A DNA stretch of 64,000 nucleotides from Filosporella fistucella (Eukaryota; Ascomycota; Leotiomycetes; Helotiales), in the NCBI GenBank assembly GCA_030077755.1, contig JAQJZZ010000008.1, positions 1,488,001 through 1,552,000 of the forward strand. Reading direction: 5' to 3'. Below, one piece after another: positions 23,434-36,816 of this stretch. The notes beneath the pieces are model-generated. The model was given only the letters and a program-made list of their open reading frames with translations. It had not been told where the DNA came from and did no database searches. Both the position numbers and the translations under genes were made by a program. The first letter of the stretch is position 1. Each line of letters starts with the position of its first letter.

Positions 23434-26223
23434 CTACTGTACAATAGCCTGTTGTTTGCTGCGATCTGGCTCACATGGCTTGACGGGTGGTGTGAGGTCT
23501 TGTTGACTTGGACTTGGAGATAGAGAAGCCACTGGTGGTAGTACAGAAGGAGTACCCAGTCCGAAACTTCCGTTAGATGTAGTTGGACGAGGTGGAGAGT
23601 GCTTAGTTGGAGAAATGCCAGTTGAGGCAGCAGGGAGAACCGAGCTATGATTTGGATCAGGGAACGATGAACTTGGAGTTGGGTTGTGGTATGGAGTTGC
23701 TTGAGCCTGTGGAGGCGAGCTATGATGCACTTGTGCCGACGAAAGTGCAGGACTCTTCAGATCAGGAAGTTTTGCGGCGGGTGTCTGATTGGTTATGGGG
23801 TTCAGAACTGGGGTTGCAGACAGCGGCGATGGAAGAGTGATAGAGCTTCTTCGCTGACTATCACTCGATCCAGGGCGAGCGCCAACAGCTCCCTGTGATT
23901 GTGAATTACCATGTCCATTCTGGCCAGCAAGTGGTGATCCTTGCATAGGAGAATATCTGGAATTGTACTGTACAGGTGCATGTTGTGACAAATGACTTGG
24001 TGTAGTGGCAGTGTGGTGTGCACTATTTCCATTGACAAATGAGTATGCTTGAGACTGCCCAGGAGGAGGCAGACTTGTGGGACTATGAGGAAGTGGCGAT
24101 GAAAATGCATGAGAGCTAGACGGCCGAGGTGCGGGAAAGGAAGCCATGGGAGGACTCCCAGCACTCTGATGAGACCCATACGGTCCTGAATATCCTAACG
24201 GAGCTGGAGGGGTGGGCTTCATTTGATCTCGGCTTTGGTACATCTGAGGGTGCCCTGGCTGCGATTGAACCGATGTAGATGGGTATGGTTTGTACATTTG
24301 GGGGGTAGAGGACGAAGAAGCTGATTGCTGGCTGTTTGAAAAGGGGCTTGCTGCTATAGGTAATCCTTGGTATGGTTGAGCGACCTTCTTAGGGGACTCG
24401 TGAACATTCGAAGTGCCATTTGACTTGGGAGCAGTAGCAAAAGAGCCATTCTGCTGAGCTTGTTGCTGCGAAGAAGAGGAACCCGGCCGATTGATCTTGA
24501 TCTTGATGGGAGGGTGCGTCTTGGCTCTCTCTGCGTCTCTGGCACGTCGTTCACATGTCTTACAGATGAAGTGAAAGTCTTCACGGTCAGCCTCTGTTTG
24601 ACTGACACCAACGCATTTGCTGTGTTGCCAAATGTTGCACTTGTCGCAGGCAATGCTGTGTGTGCCGTCATCGATTTGGCCGTATGCCCCGCAGATACAG
24701 TCAAATATCCAATCTTCTTCCTCTGCAAGCTCTTCCAGCGCTTGTTTCTTCTTCTCGATTGCGGCCTTCAGATGGCGTTCCGAGAGTCGTCCTTCTCCGG
24801 ACTCAATCTTCTTACTATCCTCGGAAAGATTGGCCAGTTCTTCTTCGTGTAAAATTCGGCGTGCTTCTCTTTCCTTCAGCCGTTGCTCTCTGGTCATCAT
24901 ACGCGACTCTCGTTCTTTCTCTAACTTCATCCATTTTTCTTGCTCCTTTCTTGCCATAGCAAGCTCCGCTTCCTTCTTGCGTTCCGCGTCACGAGCCTCT
25001 TGTTCATGCTTTTGCATTTCCATCTTTCCAGCGATACGACTTGATCTCTTTGCCGTAGCAAGTTTCTCCAGGTTGAGCAATTCTCGCTCCTTTTGTGCCT
25101 GTTTGCGTTTTCGAGCCTCTTCCTGCTTCTCAAGAAGGGGCAGAACATCATCAGCTATCCGCTTGCGGAGAATCTTCTCGTTTGGGTCCCGACTTTTCTC
25201 AATCGAAGCCAGGAACGTGGTATAGTGATCTAGGGTGACCGCCACACATTCCCAAACCATACCTCCGAAGCCATCATCCTCCTTCTCAGCCGCTACATGA
25301 TCTCCAGTATCGGTTTCATCTGCTACCTCTGCTTCACTCTCAACAGGCTCAGACACCTTTCTACGCTTACTAGACCGCCGTGCTGCTCTAGCTTTCTTCG
25401 AATTCTTCTTGGGTTTGGGGGCCGGAGGTGGAGGAGGTGGAGGATCTGTTCGTCTATAAAGGCGATTGTCATCAAGGACAATATAGGTTCGGTCTTCAGA
25501 ATCCCATCCAAATGGTTCGATTCGCTAAAAGAGGTGTTAGACTAGGTGAATATGATATAAGTCCGATGACAGCTTACCCAAAATGTTTGCTCAGTATCCT
25601 TCTGCTCTTCCATCCTCTCGCGAATGCGATCAGGGTTTCCCATGGTCCACTGGGTGAGTTGCTGCAGCACTCGTATCTGATTCGGTATGTTAGCTATATT
25701 TGAGAATACACGAGCCAAGGCATACCTTTGTGAATATATCAAACTCAACAAACTTGTTCGGCTCCTCCTCCTCCCCAAATGGATTCCGTCCAGGTGCCTT
25801 AGCAACATATTGTCTCCGAGTGTATTCGTCGAATATCTCTGGCCTTTGCAGATTCAGTAAAACCGCAGACAAGGAGATGGGAAACTTACGTTAGCCCCCT
25901 ATGCGAAGAAACAAATTTGAGAAGCGCAAGACCGATTTCAGGGAGTACAGTTGAATGTGGTTTCAGGCATTCCATCTCCAATTCCTAATCATGCATTAGT
26001 ACGGTACGTTGCTTTAAGTATCTCGGTGCTGCGAGCCGCAAGGACGTACCTCGATGTCGATATCGTCACTGTCGATTTTGACAGCTTTGCCAAAAATGAA
26101 AATCCATTGTGCCAGGTTGGCAAACTCCCACATATTTCGAATGCGATCCAGTAAGCTCCGTTCCTTCGGAGGCTCGACGACGTCTGCCGCCTCCATTTCA
26201 TTTCTGCCTCGTTTCCGAACCAT
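23434..26223 (-). CDS. PHD-finger chromatin protein with WHIM/Cecr2-like N-terminal region
   Basis: A likely nuclear chromatin regulator. I assemble five exons: 26223-26050, 25984-25890, 25843-25726, 25676-25578 and 25524-23434, totalling 858 residues. The N-terminal 190 residues resemble the DDT/WHIM region of ISWI-associated and Cecr2/Rsf1-type subunits: EFDIFTK, then LQQLTQWTMGNPDRIRERM, then FWRIEPFGWDSEDRTYIVLD. A basic, proline-rich stretch (about 195-220) precedes a long charged coiled coil (about 290-435). A C4HC3 PHD finger follows at about 436-490 (DCICGAYG, IACDKCNIWQHSKC, FICKTCERR). The remaining 360 residues are Ser/Pro/Gln-rich and disordered. All four introns preserve frame. 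The gene is divergent from the calcium channel gene. PHD assignment is certain; the ISWI link is inference. Confidence 0.88.
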
Positions 26224-27139
26224 CTTGGTGATCTCGCGGTAGTGTGATGATGATTGTCGCAACTGGTGATGGCAGCTACAAAAGTCAAGCAACTGCACAC
26301 TTCAGAGACTGTTGCAGCTGATCCAGGCGTGTGGAAAGCGACGGCAGGGCGAGTTTGTCGTTGGGGTTCCAGCGTGGTGCTGAAGAAGGGGTCGATATTT
26401 CAAAAAGTCGCTGGCGCGTTATTCGAAGAACGCGAGCTAGATTTCACAGGATTAATTTATGGCACGTGACCCTTCTAGCTGCCTATCGCCCGCTGCCCGT
26501 CCAGGGGATTTTATTCTGCAGGCATTCCATGGTGGTGGCTCAGTCTTCACTCTTCAGGGGTTTCAACATCCCAGGGCAGATGATAACAACGTTGACTCTG
26601 TAATCAGAGGGGACCTAAGACATCAATGCAGACCTTTTTAAATGTACTGTGACTCTACAAATTGTATATCCCCCACTTCAGAAATTTACATAACTTGCAT
26701 CCAATTCCAAGCATAATCGTAGCCGTGATATCACCTCTGCCGTCGACCCGTCCTGGGCTCCGCAGCCCTGTCCGAAAATAGGATTCTAGCGTACCTGTGA
26801 ACCCCAGCTCATAGTAGCTCGTATCCATTTCGCTGCGCATCTGTTTTGGAGGGACTTGTTTGTGTTAGAGATTTGACTACTCACCAACAACGACCTCAAC
26901 TCCACGAGCAACATTGATGAATATCTGATGTGATGATGGGGATCGATATTCTTTTGTTATAATTTGAGGCTCCGCTGCTATTCCTGAAATATGAATACCG
27001 TATGAACGATTATCCCAATAAGCAAACGCGCCGCTGAATGCGACCACATCTTACATATCTGGATTTCTTCACAACCTCCTTCGAATCGATAATAAATCAA
27101 CATAAAACGAAGACCTTCGGGTCAGTGGCATAAGTCACA
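26224..27139. promoter_or_regulatory. Divergent promoter region, PHD protein / CCH1
   Basis: This 916-bp interval separates two divergent starts. It also holds a minus-strand open stretch without an ATG (27050-26809) that spans a canonical-looking 44-nt intron (26884-26841, GTGAGT donor, CTAAC, CAG). See the finding at that position; I do not call it a gene. Confidence 0.4.
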
Positions 27140-30100
27140 ATGCCTCATACAAATTCCCAGGATTCTGCGAATCCCTCAACTCCACCACAATCGATACCTT
27201 TGCGAGACCTCTCACGACCGCCGGATTCAGCGGACATTGGAGAATGGGAACGTCGACATAGTCGTGGAAGGAGTCTACTGAGTGGCGGATCCAGACCTAC
27301 GAGTGGAAATCTCGCTGGTCCAAGATATGAAAGGCTTGGAGACACCTCCCCTAGTCCAACTGAAAGGGCCAACATTCGAGCTGGCGGGGTCACTCCGTTG
27401 ACGATGCCAGGACGGCAATCGAGAGCTTTTCATGATGAAGCAGACACACCGGTATCGCCAGTTGGGAATCCGGCGGATTTTCAAGCTGCTATGGGATTTG
27501 CAGGACTTTTGGTTCCGGATATCAATGTTTCACATGCTTCCCGAACCCATACACCTTCATACACCAGCTCACGGGACTTTGGCTCTGGGGATTTTGATGG
27601 AATGTCTCCTTACGGTGATGCTTCAGATGATCACCATAATTCATACTTTCCAGCGGACGATCGAATGCCTCTGACCGACCCCAGTGCCCAGCAGCCGATG
27701 AGTGGAGCACAAGTACCAAGTCCAGGAGGCCAACGCCATGACAGGTCAAGATCCAGTTTTCAGAGCGTTAATATTGATAACTCAGAGACGAGGTATCGAG
27801 GTTCAAGACTAGGAGATGATCTTCATGACCCGGAAGCTGGATTACCCCCTCAGTCTGGAAGACCTGGCCACAGTTACGGAAAATCCCTGACGCCTGATGG
27901 GCGGACACGATCACGGTCTCCTTCCAATGCCTCGGGAGCACTGTCTAGAGCTGGGTCTATAGTCAGGGCTATGTCACAGCGTGTCGTAAACTTGAGCGGT
28001 GAAGCTGAGCTTATTGAAATGAGTGCTCGGCGTGAAGCCTCACGGGATGAGAGCTTCCCAAGCACTTTGGGCAGTCTTAGTGACGAATCCGAGACGAGAT
28101 TCCAACCGAAACGGAAAGCAGATCCTTTAGCTGCTGGTCCGAACTATCAGCAAAATCTGCCAACTGCACCTGTGGAGAAATTATCACGCTTTTTTGGAGG
28201 GGCGCCGCCAGAGCCCACTTGGGAACAAGAGCCAGAAAAGCCACCAAATCCTCTCAGAGGGAAGACCTTGGGCATATTCTCAGCCGAAAGCAAGATTCGG
28301 AATTTTCTTTGCGATCTCTTGGTGTATCCCCTGACCGAACCGGCCATTTTGATCCTCATAGTGATCCAGACCATTCTCCTAGCAGTCGATGCCTCCAGAA
28401 ACGTCTATTTGCACCCGCGGCCATTACATTGGGGCGATTCGAGGATAGACTATGCTTTGCTGGTTCTCTTCGTCATCTTTACGCTGGAGACCATCGCTAG
28501 AATTATTGTTTCTGGTTTCATACTTAACGCGCCCGAGTACAGTTCGACGAACAACAAAAAGGGATTCAAAGCAGTCATTCTTGACAAATATCAAACCGTT
28601 TTCAAGCCCCAGAGGACCAAGTCACTCAGAGAACCACGGCATCCACTAGTCAGCCCTCCGACTGTACTTCGGTCCTTCACAGCTATTCAAGGCGCCGGTA
28701 TACGGACAGTAGAGCAAGCTCAGCGGTTGCAGCTGGCTAGGCGTGCTTTTCTTCGACACTCGTTCAACAGGCTTGACTTTTTGGCCGTTGTTGCCTTCTG
28801 GGCTGCATTCATTCTGAGTGTAACTGAGATCGAAGATAGCTTTCATCTTTATGTTTTCCGCATGCTAAGTTGTCTACGGATTCTTCGTTTACTTGCCCTT
28901 ACAAATGGAACAGCAGTATGTGGATTTTCACCTTTCTGCTTGCAATTTTGGTAGACTAACAATATCTTAGATCATCCTTCGGAGTCTGAAAAAGGCCACG
29001 CCCTTACTAGTCAATGTGTCGTTTCTCATAGGCTTTTTCTGGCTCCTTTTCGCAATCATTGGTGTGCAAAGCTTCAAATCTAGTTTTGATCGACAATGTG
29101 TTTGGATCGACCCCAATGATCCTTTCAACACCACCGATTCAGCTTATATACAGAGTATGCAATTCTGTGGAGGTCAATTCAATAGGACCACAGGCGCCAA
29201 GGAGCCCTGGAAACTGGGACCTCTCGATAATCTGACTGATGGTGCAACGTCTCACAAAGGATACCTTTGCCCAAGAGGATCACTATGTCTCCAACTAACC
29301 CCCGACCAACTCCCTTTCAATGGAACAGTGAGCTTCGACAATATTTTTCAGTCCTTGGAACTTGTCTTTGTCGTCATGACCGCGAATACCTTCACGGATC
29401 TCATGTACTACACCACTGACTCGGATTATCTCGCAGCTGCCCTATTCTTCGCCGGTGGAATTGTTATTATGATGCTGTGGCTTCTCAATTTACTCATCGC
29501 TGTTATCACTTCCTCTTTCCAGGTAATCAGAGAAGAAGGAAAGGCCAGCGCTTTCGCTGCCCACGTCAAGGGTATGCTTCAGACTCAGGATCCTGCGAAA
29601 CCCAGTAGGCGTGTCAGCGTCATGAAGCGCCTCTACAACAAGACCTATTGGTTCTGGATTATCGTCATAGCCTTTGATCTTCTATGCCAATCATTACGGA
29701 GTGCAGACATGTCACCTAGCCGAGGCAAACTGATCGATAATACGGAGCTGATCGTGACATTCATTTTACTTTTCGAGATAATTGTCCGATTTATTGTGGA
29801 CTGGAGAGGCTTCTTCCAAAGTAACAAGAATTGGTTCGACCTTGGACTGGCAGTTGTCACAACCGTCATTCTCATCCCGCCGATCCGTAATTCAGGTCAG
29901 CCATACGCCTGGCTGACCGTTTTCCAGATCTTGAGGATTTACCGGGTCATTATCGCTGTGCCTATCACCAGGGGGTTGATCACACTCGTCCTCGGCAATT
30001 CCAGTGGTATCGGGAACTTGATGTTGTTCGTCTTTCTAATCACCTTTTTGATGTCCATATTCGCAGTCCAACTATTCCGGGGCGAATTGACCGAGACTGA

Positions 30101-33100
30101 TGCGTCCGGTGAAACAATTCATGTCACCTTCTTCACCATATACAACGCATTCCTAGGCATGTATCAAATCCTCTCCAGCGAAAACTGGACATCGAACCTG
30201 TACAATATCACATCCTTCGACACCGCTCGTAATACCGCCTGGATTGGTGCAGTATTCTTTATTGGATGGTTCATCTTGGCAAACTTCATTCTGGTGAATA
30301 TGTTCATAGCTGTCATTCAGGAAAACTTTGATGTCTCTGAGGACGAAAAACGCATGCACCAAGTCCGCTCGTTTCTCAACCGGAAAGAACTTGGCAGCTC
30401 TTCTAGTAATCTCTCTTTGTCCGCCATCTTTCGTTTCGGGCGTTCGAAGTCTACCAAAGACCCACTCGATTACGGTCCTGCTACTATGGAAATGCTTCTA
30501 AAAGATGCTGTAGTGAAGGATTTTCTTGATGATGAAGCAAGTAACCCGCAGCAGCCACCGCCCGCTACGGACACACCTCCTGTCGAAACAGCGGCTGTCA
30601 AGCCTGGATTCATGTCCTCCATATGGGGTATATTCGTTAGCCGCGTCTGGAATCGGGAGCCCAATCCATTTTATTCCAACATACACTTTGCTGCTGGAAC
30701 GGACGAGGCAACAGATGCTCGGACAATGGCGAAAGAGGCGGTGTCAGCAACATCCCAACGAAAGAAGGCACAGCGTGAATTCTTAGCAAGACATCCGACA
30801 TACAACAATGCTCTGTTTTTGTTTACGCCCGAGAATCCCATTCGACGGATCTGCCAGAAGATTGTCGGTCCTGGTCGCGGTAGTGAACGATTTGGTGGAG
30901 TGGAACCCAACCGAGCCATCTGGTACACATTCTCTGCATTCATATATGCAGCAATCGTTGCGATGGTATTGCTTGCATGTGTAACCACACCGCTATACCA
31001 AAAGGAATATTTCGATACACACACATTCAACGTCAGGAATTGGTTTGTTTGGGCTGACATGGCATTTGCAATCATCTTCTCAATTGAGGCTCTCATCAAA
31101 GTCATCGCTGATGGGTTCTTTTGGACACCCAATGCATATTTCAGAAGCTCTTGGGGCTTCATCGATGGAATTGTGCTTGTAACATTCTGGATTAACGTGA
31201 TTACTTCATTGTCGAACGACGGGGCGGTATCCAGAGCTGTCGGAGCCTTCAAAGCGTTGAGAGCGCTGAGGCTCCTCAATGTCAGCGATAGCGCTAGGAA
31301 TACATTTCACTCTCTGATCATCGTGGGTGGTTGGAAAGTCTTCTCGGTGAGTGCTGTTTCTTGATGTTCTCAAGCTGTTTAATGTACTGACTCATTTATA
31401 GGCCGCATTCGTCTCGCTTTCTCTGTTGCTTCCCTTTGCCATTTATGGATTAAACCTGTTCAACGGATTGATGGTATCTTGCAATGATGATTCTAGCTCA
31501 ATTGTCAATCTTACCACTGATTGCTTTGGAGAGTTCGTCAGCACGCCATATAGCGACAATTGGCCTATCTTAGCTCCAAGGGTCGCTTCTAATTCATTCT
31601 ACGATTTCGATAACTTTGGAAGTTCCTTGTTCATTCTTTTTCAGATTGTCTCTCAAGAAGGATGGACGGATGTAATGTGGAGCGCAGAGTCGATCGTCGG
31701 GCGTGGACTTCAACCAAACCCCTTTGCATCACAAGGGAACGGACTATTCTTTGTCATATTCAACCTTCTCGCTACTGTATTCGTTCTGACATTGTTCATC
31801 TCGGTTTTCATGCGCAATTACACGGAGCAGACCGGTGTCGCTTTCCTGACTGCGGATCAACGTTCCTGGTTGGAGTTGAGAAAATTATTGAGACAGGTTT
31901 CCCCGTCGAAGCGTCCATCCAGTACTGGTGGGAACAAGATCAAAGACTGGTGTTACAAGAGGGCAGTGAGGAAGCATGGGAGATGGCATCGCGCAATGAC
32001 ACTCGTACTCGTCTTCCACCTCATCCTTCTTCTTGTGGAGTACTATCCCGAACCTTTGTGGTGGGACGAGGCCAGGACTTACGTATTCCTGGCTTTCACC
32101 TTATTTTACATGGCGAACATCATGGTTCGAGTCATTGGTCTAAGCTGGGCGCGATTCAGGAGAAGTTCTTGGGACCTCTTCTCTATCTTTGCAGTTGTTG
32201 GTACTTTCGCTACGACCATTCTACTCATGACGAGTTTCACCACGCAAAGCTACATCCAGTTACACAAGCTGTTTCTTGTGTCCATCGTTCTCCTTCTGAT
32301 TCCAAGAAATGACGCATTAGATCAACTATTTAAAACAGCAGCAGCAAGTCTGACCAATATCGGGAATCTTCTTGCGACTTGGTTCGTGCTGTTTTTGGTC
32401 TTTGCTATCGCAATGACTCAAACTTTCGGCTTAACCCGCTTTGGAGAAAACGAGAGTGACAACCTGAATTTTAGGACTGTGCCAAAAGCATTGATCCTAC
32501 TCTTCCGAATGTCTTGTGGTGAAGGCTGGAACGCTATTATGGAAGACTACGCCACGATTCTACCTCCACTTTGCGTAGACGACATTAGTTTCTTCAACAG
32601 TGATTGTGGGAGCACGCAGTGGGCCCGAGCACTGTTTATTTCTTGGAACATCCTGAGCATGTATATCTTCACGAGTCTGTTCGTGTCTCTCATCTATGAG
32701 AGTTTCAGTTACGTATATCAACATTCCAGTGGGCTCGGAAAGGTCAGCAGAGAAGAAATCAGGCGGTTCAAGCAAGCTTGGGCAACTCTTGATCCAGAGG
32801 GAACTGGATTCATTTCCAAGGAACAATTTCCTCGTCTCCTTGGAGAACTTTCTGGTGTCTTTGAAATGCGAATTTACCCCCACGAGCATTCTGTAGGACG
32901 AATCCTGGAAGATATTCAATCGGAACCCACAGGTGGTCGGATTGTTTCCATGGCCTCAACCAGCGCAACGACTGGAGTCAATTTGAAGGCCCTCAACAAG
33001 AGACTAGCTCTGATTGACCCTCAAGTTGTGCAACGTTCAAGAGCTCGATACAATCTATTCTTTGAGGAAGTCATGGTATCAGCCGATGTGGATAAGGGCA

Positions 33101-33875
33101 TTTCTTTCACCACTGTCCTGATGATATTGGCACATTACAATGTCATCAGTGACAATAAGAGTCTAAAGTAAGCACCTCTCATAAGATTTGAAGATCATAA
33201 TTAACAGATTACAGATTGGAAGAGTTCTTGCGACGTCGTGCTCGTCTCCAGAGAGTTGAAGAAGAGGTTCGAAGGCGGATTGTTCTCGGTTTCTTCGACA
33301 CTATGTAAGTAAAATTAACGAATGTTTCGGAATTTGCTAACAAGATTAGGTACTGGTCAAGACGATTCAGGAAGCATCAAGAAGCCAAGAGATCGGGACG
33401 TATGACCGATATACCACAACTTGGACCAGAGGTATACATCGACGAGCCGGATGATACAGCCAAACAACCAAGAGCAACAGTATCTCCATTACTTTCGCCA
33501 ATGGATATCGCCGATCCTCGGTCCTCATTCATTACACATGGTTTGGACGGAGCAGCAAGACATCGAAGAGGATCCTCACTTGGTACCATGGGACCTCTAT
33601 CGCCTGGAAGTCCTGGAGTATCTCCAGGAATTTCTCCTATGGCCTCACCTGGGGTTTCGCCAGGACCATCACCTCGACTCTCTCCACATAGACCAACCAA
33701 TTCTGGTTACAGCTTTGAAGGAGGAGAGCTCAATGGTCCGGGCTCAGCTCATAGCAGCCGACGTGGTAGTGCAGCAGAAAATGTGCTCGAAGTTCTTGAT
33801 AACTCAGCATGGGGAGAAAGCATCAGGCGAAGTTTCACGATGAGACGACCAAATGGCAGAGGAGGAGAATCGTGA
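27140..33875 (+). CDS. CCH1: Voltage-gated calcium channel alpha-1 subunit Cch1
   Basis: Cch1 is the pore subunit of the fungal high-affinity calcium influx system and works with Mid1 at the plasma membrane. Exons are 27140-28915, 28971-31346, 31402-33167, 33215-33304 and 33350-33875, giving 2177 residues. About 370 disordered N-terminal residues precede four six-helix repeats. Each repeat has a pore loop; the selectivity positions appear to be Asn731 (TANTFTD), Glu996 (SSENW), Glu1470 (SQEGW) and Glu1758 (SCGEGW). A C-terminal EF-hand-like segment (WATLDPEGTGFISKEQF) and a disordered tail follow. The four introns are 45-55 nt. The third (33168-33214) has two candidate acceptors; only the later (CAG at 33214) keeps the reading into LEEFLRRRARLQ. 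Family and role are secure. Confidence 0.96.
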
Positions 33876-36537
33876 TAAGCGAAGCTTCATTGAAGTTTGA
33901 GAAGTGATGTGATGAGCACAGGTAGCAAGATCTGTGCGTATTTTTGGCATTTCGTTCAGAGAGCGGGGGTTGTTTACTAGAAATGGATTGGGACTGGCCG
34001 TGCGAGTCGCATGACGGGGACTAGGTTTGGGGCGCAGGCGAGGTGGCGAAGGCGTTTTATGGGCATCACGGACGACGACGACATCACGAGTTTTTGTTTC
34101 GAGTTTTGAGCACGATATGATGTAAATATTTAGGGGAGCGGTAGGCCTTGCTCGTTTGCGTTTGCTACGGGAGTGTATTTCGAATCACTATAGATGAGTG
34201 GGAGGGTGGTGGATACCAGGAAGGGGATGCATTATTGGGTTGGATAGGAGCGGATTCAGGACGTTCTATGCATAGCCAAGGAGTTTTTTGAGAGGTATTT
34301 TAGCAAGCGAAACAATATACTTCTAATAAGATTATCAGAACTCGTAAAGTTCCTATCGATGATTTTTGTGATTATCGTGTCTTGCGCTGTTTAATTTGGA
34401 TTGCTCCAGTATGGAAGGGTTGAATTGAACCTTAGTTTCATCCCGCAATTATCAATAACTTACGGAATAGAATGTCTTCCCAAATCATTGAATAATGGTC
34501 CGATATTCTTCTGTCAATCACTCAATATCTCATCCATCATCCATTCCTCTGACTGTCCGCGATACACTTTCCATCGATCTTCAACCTGCAACACCAGCTC
34601 CTAGCTTGGCGGCGTGTCAAACACCCTTGCACGGGCCCTGCAAATCTTGCCGGGGTGGGGTGTGCCTTTTGCTCTCAGCTTGAAACCGGCCTTGCGAGGG
34701 AGGCTTGACTTTTATTTATTAGCATTTGGGACATTTGGTGCGTGTGGTCTCTGTGATGGTTTGGAGGATGTTCTGGAAGGGGAAGATATAGCCGGTGTAG
34801 GTGGGGTTGTGTTTGATGCTCTTGATGGGATGAAAATTACTTCCGGGAACGAAGATACGAGGTTTGGAGGAGGAACAAGAGGGAAAGGGGAGCAGGAATT
34901 AAAGAAAGCAAGGCGAATCATTGTGCCATTGAGTGTATGAAGCAAGCAAGGTGAATCATTGTACAATTCAAATGTACTTTGTACATTTTCCCATTAAAGT
35001 TTTTGATACCTCTCATGAATCATTACCTAATGTTGGTCAATTGTTTCTGGAGCCGTGGCACTGCACGTCAAACTTGGGTGGTGCAGAAGCCTTGCAGCAT
35101 CGAACGTTGGAATTGTGTTAGGTCGTCTCGGAGGCTGCTGATCGTTTGGACTCGTGTGAGGGAGAGGGAGAGGGAGGAGTTTTTCCGTGAGTGCAGAGGG
35201 CTTTGGTAGCAGGGCGAGGTAAGGCAGGTCAAGACAGTTTAAGACGGCAGAGGTGAGGAGAAGAGGATGCAGATGGATGATTCAAGTGATTTGGCTTCAA
35301 GGAGAAGGTTTGGACCTGAGGATGCGGAAATGTTGTTTATTCTACCTCCGTACGTACGCTGTCTTCGCATTCAGGTTGTATCAGCTGTCTACGAAGTACT
35401 GTAGGTAGAATAGTTTGCGATAGTAATGCATGAACATAACCTCTAATTATGTCTGGATTAAGCCTTTATCAACTGATTAATTAATAAACTATTCATAAAT
35501 ATATTTATCCTCCAAGGCCTGATCTGGGTCTGGTCACTCCCTGGGCCCGCTCTCTTGGATTCTTGGGGTGTATGGAGGACTCGCAGTGTCGGGGTTCGTC
35601 ATCTTCCAGCACCGGCTGCGTGGCTTCACTTCCCCTGAACATCACATCCATCAGTCAGATCCCCCTTCTTCGATTTGCACTCATCACAACTGACTATTAT
35701 CCCACTCCTAAACTCAGATTCTCCACTACTTCCACCTCCCTCTCCGGCCTGATAGCCTCGTATCTCTGATCTTCAGGTTCCATTTCCTCCCTTCTCCCTG
35801 CTCGTCCCGTCCACACTAATCCTTCTCCGGTCTCAACTCTCACATCTTTGTAACGCGACACGCATGAAAATACAGCCACCCATGGGTCACCAGGTGGGCA
35901 AAGGCAAGGAAAGGCAGCGAAAATCAACTCATCGCAAGGTTCGATGTCCCATGCATTGATATCACCCACCCTTTCTCATACGTTCATCCATTATTTTATT
36001 GCATTCTCAAAATTCTCCTTCGCCTGCACCAACGATCAATCCCTTCCCTCCCTTGTCTTTCTAGTCTCCCTGTCTGAGTCTCCTCGTCTCCTCCTCATCC
36101 CTTTCTATTTGCAGCAAGTGTTGCCGTCATAGCGTGAGCCAGCAAGTGCCACTTAAGTACTGGGTCTTGCGTACTTCAGATTGAGTGTTCTCAACTCGTG
36201 TCGAGCTTTCTGGGATTCCGTCAGTTAATAAGATTCCACTTCTCCTCTACTATTACTTTATTATCCAAAAAAAGTCTAAAAGACTCGTCACTCGTTCACC
36301 TTTGCTCCACGTACTCCCTTCCTAATCTTCCAGGCTGTGCCGGAAACAACTTTGCATAACTTGCACATATAACTCCTATTACCTCGATCGAACCTCATTC
36401 ACGATCTGCACCAGAAAGTTGCTTTTGAATCAACCCCTACTCCGGATCTTCATTTCAGCCGCTCATCCTCTTTATCTTTAAACTTTATCCTCACTTCGAG
36501 ATTACATCCACTACATCTTCAATCCACATCAGTCAAT
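33876..36537. other. Intergenic region of 2.66 kb
   Basis: No gene is supported. It holds the 3' flank of CCH1, a GA-rich low-complexity patch near 35155-35180, and, from about 36120, a pyrimidine-rich stretch likely to be the promoter and long leader of the small gene at 36538. Open frames at 34614-34940 and 35697-35969 lack motifs. Confidence 0.5.
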
Positions 36538-36816
36538 ATGCGTACTACTCGCTTCCCCTCTCTCTCCTTCTCTAGCATCCGAAGCTCCCTACGTCGATCC
36601 TCTACCTCCAACGGTTCTATCATGTCGAGTAACCGCGACTCATACGCTTCAAACTCCTCTTCACCAGTCAGCACAATCAATGCCATAATGCACAGACAAC
36701 CTTCAATGTTGTTTATGGAGGAGGAGAGAAAGAGCTTTGGTTTAGGACTGGAGATATTGGAGCCAAGACCACTCGTCTACTGGGGAGGTCTAGAGGAGCG
36801 AATGGGTTCTCTGTAA
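36538..36816 (+). CDS. Small Ser-rich hypothetical protein (92 aa)
   Basis: A single-exon 92-codon gene with a clear ATG following a long C/T-rich leader. I cannot name a function. The first half is basic and Ser-rich (for example RSSLRRSSTSNGSIMSS). The second half contains STINAIMHRQPSMLFMEEE and ends in LEPRPLVYWGGLEERMGSL. The composed C-terminal motif (PRP-x-VYWGG-x-EERM) and the absence of introns look like a conserved short fungal protein, but conservation is only my impression and no domain is known to me. No signal peptide or membrane segment is visible, so it is probably cytosolic or nuclear. The Ser-Arg clusters would suit phosphorylation (inference). Confidence 0.7.
   Translation: MRTTRFPSLSFSSIRSSLRRSSTSNGSIMSSNRDSYASNSSSPVSTINAIMHRQPSMLFMEEERKSFGLGLEILEPRPLVYWGGLEERMGSL

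Noticed and set aside
24617..25225. 202-codon plus-strand frame opposite the PHD protein
   Set aside because: Ser/Phe-rich antisense of a Lys/Glu-rich coiled coil, a common artefact.
30671..31279. 202-codon minus-strand frame opposite CCH1 exon 2
   Set aside because: Antisense shadow of membrane helices.
31662..32312. 216-codon plus-strand frame overlapping CCH1 exon 3
   Set aside because: Wrong frame of a certain coding region.
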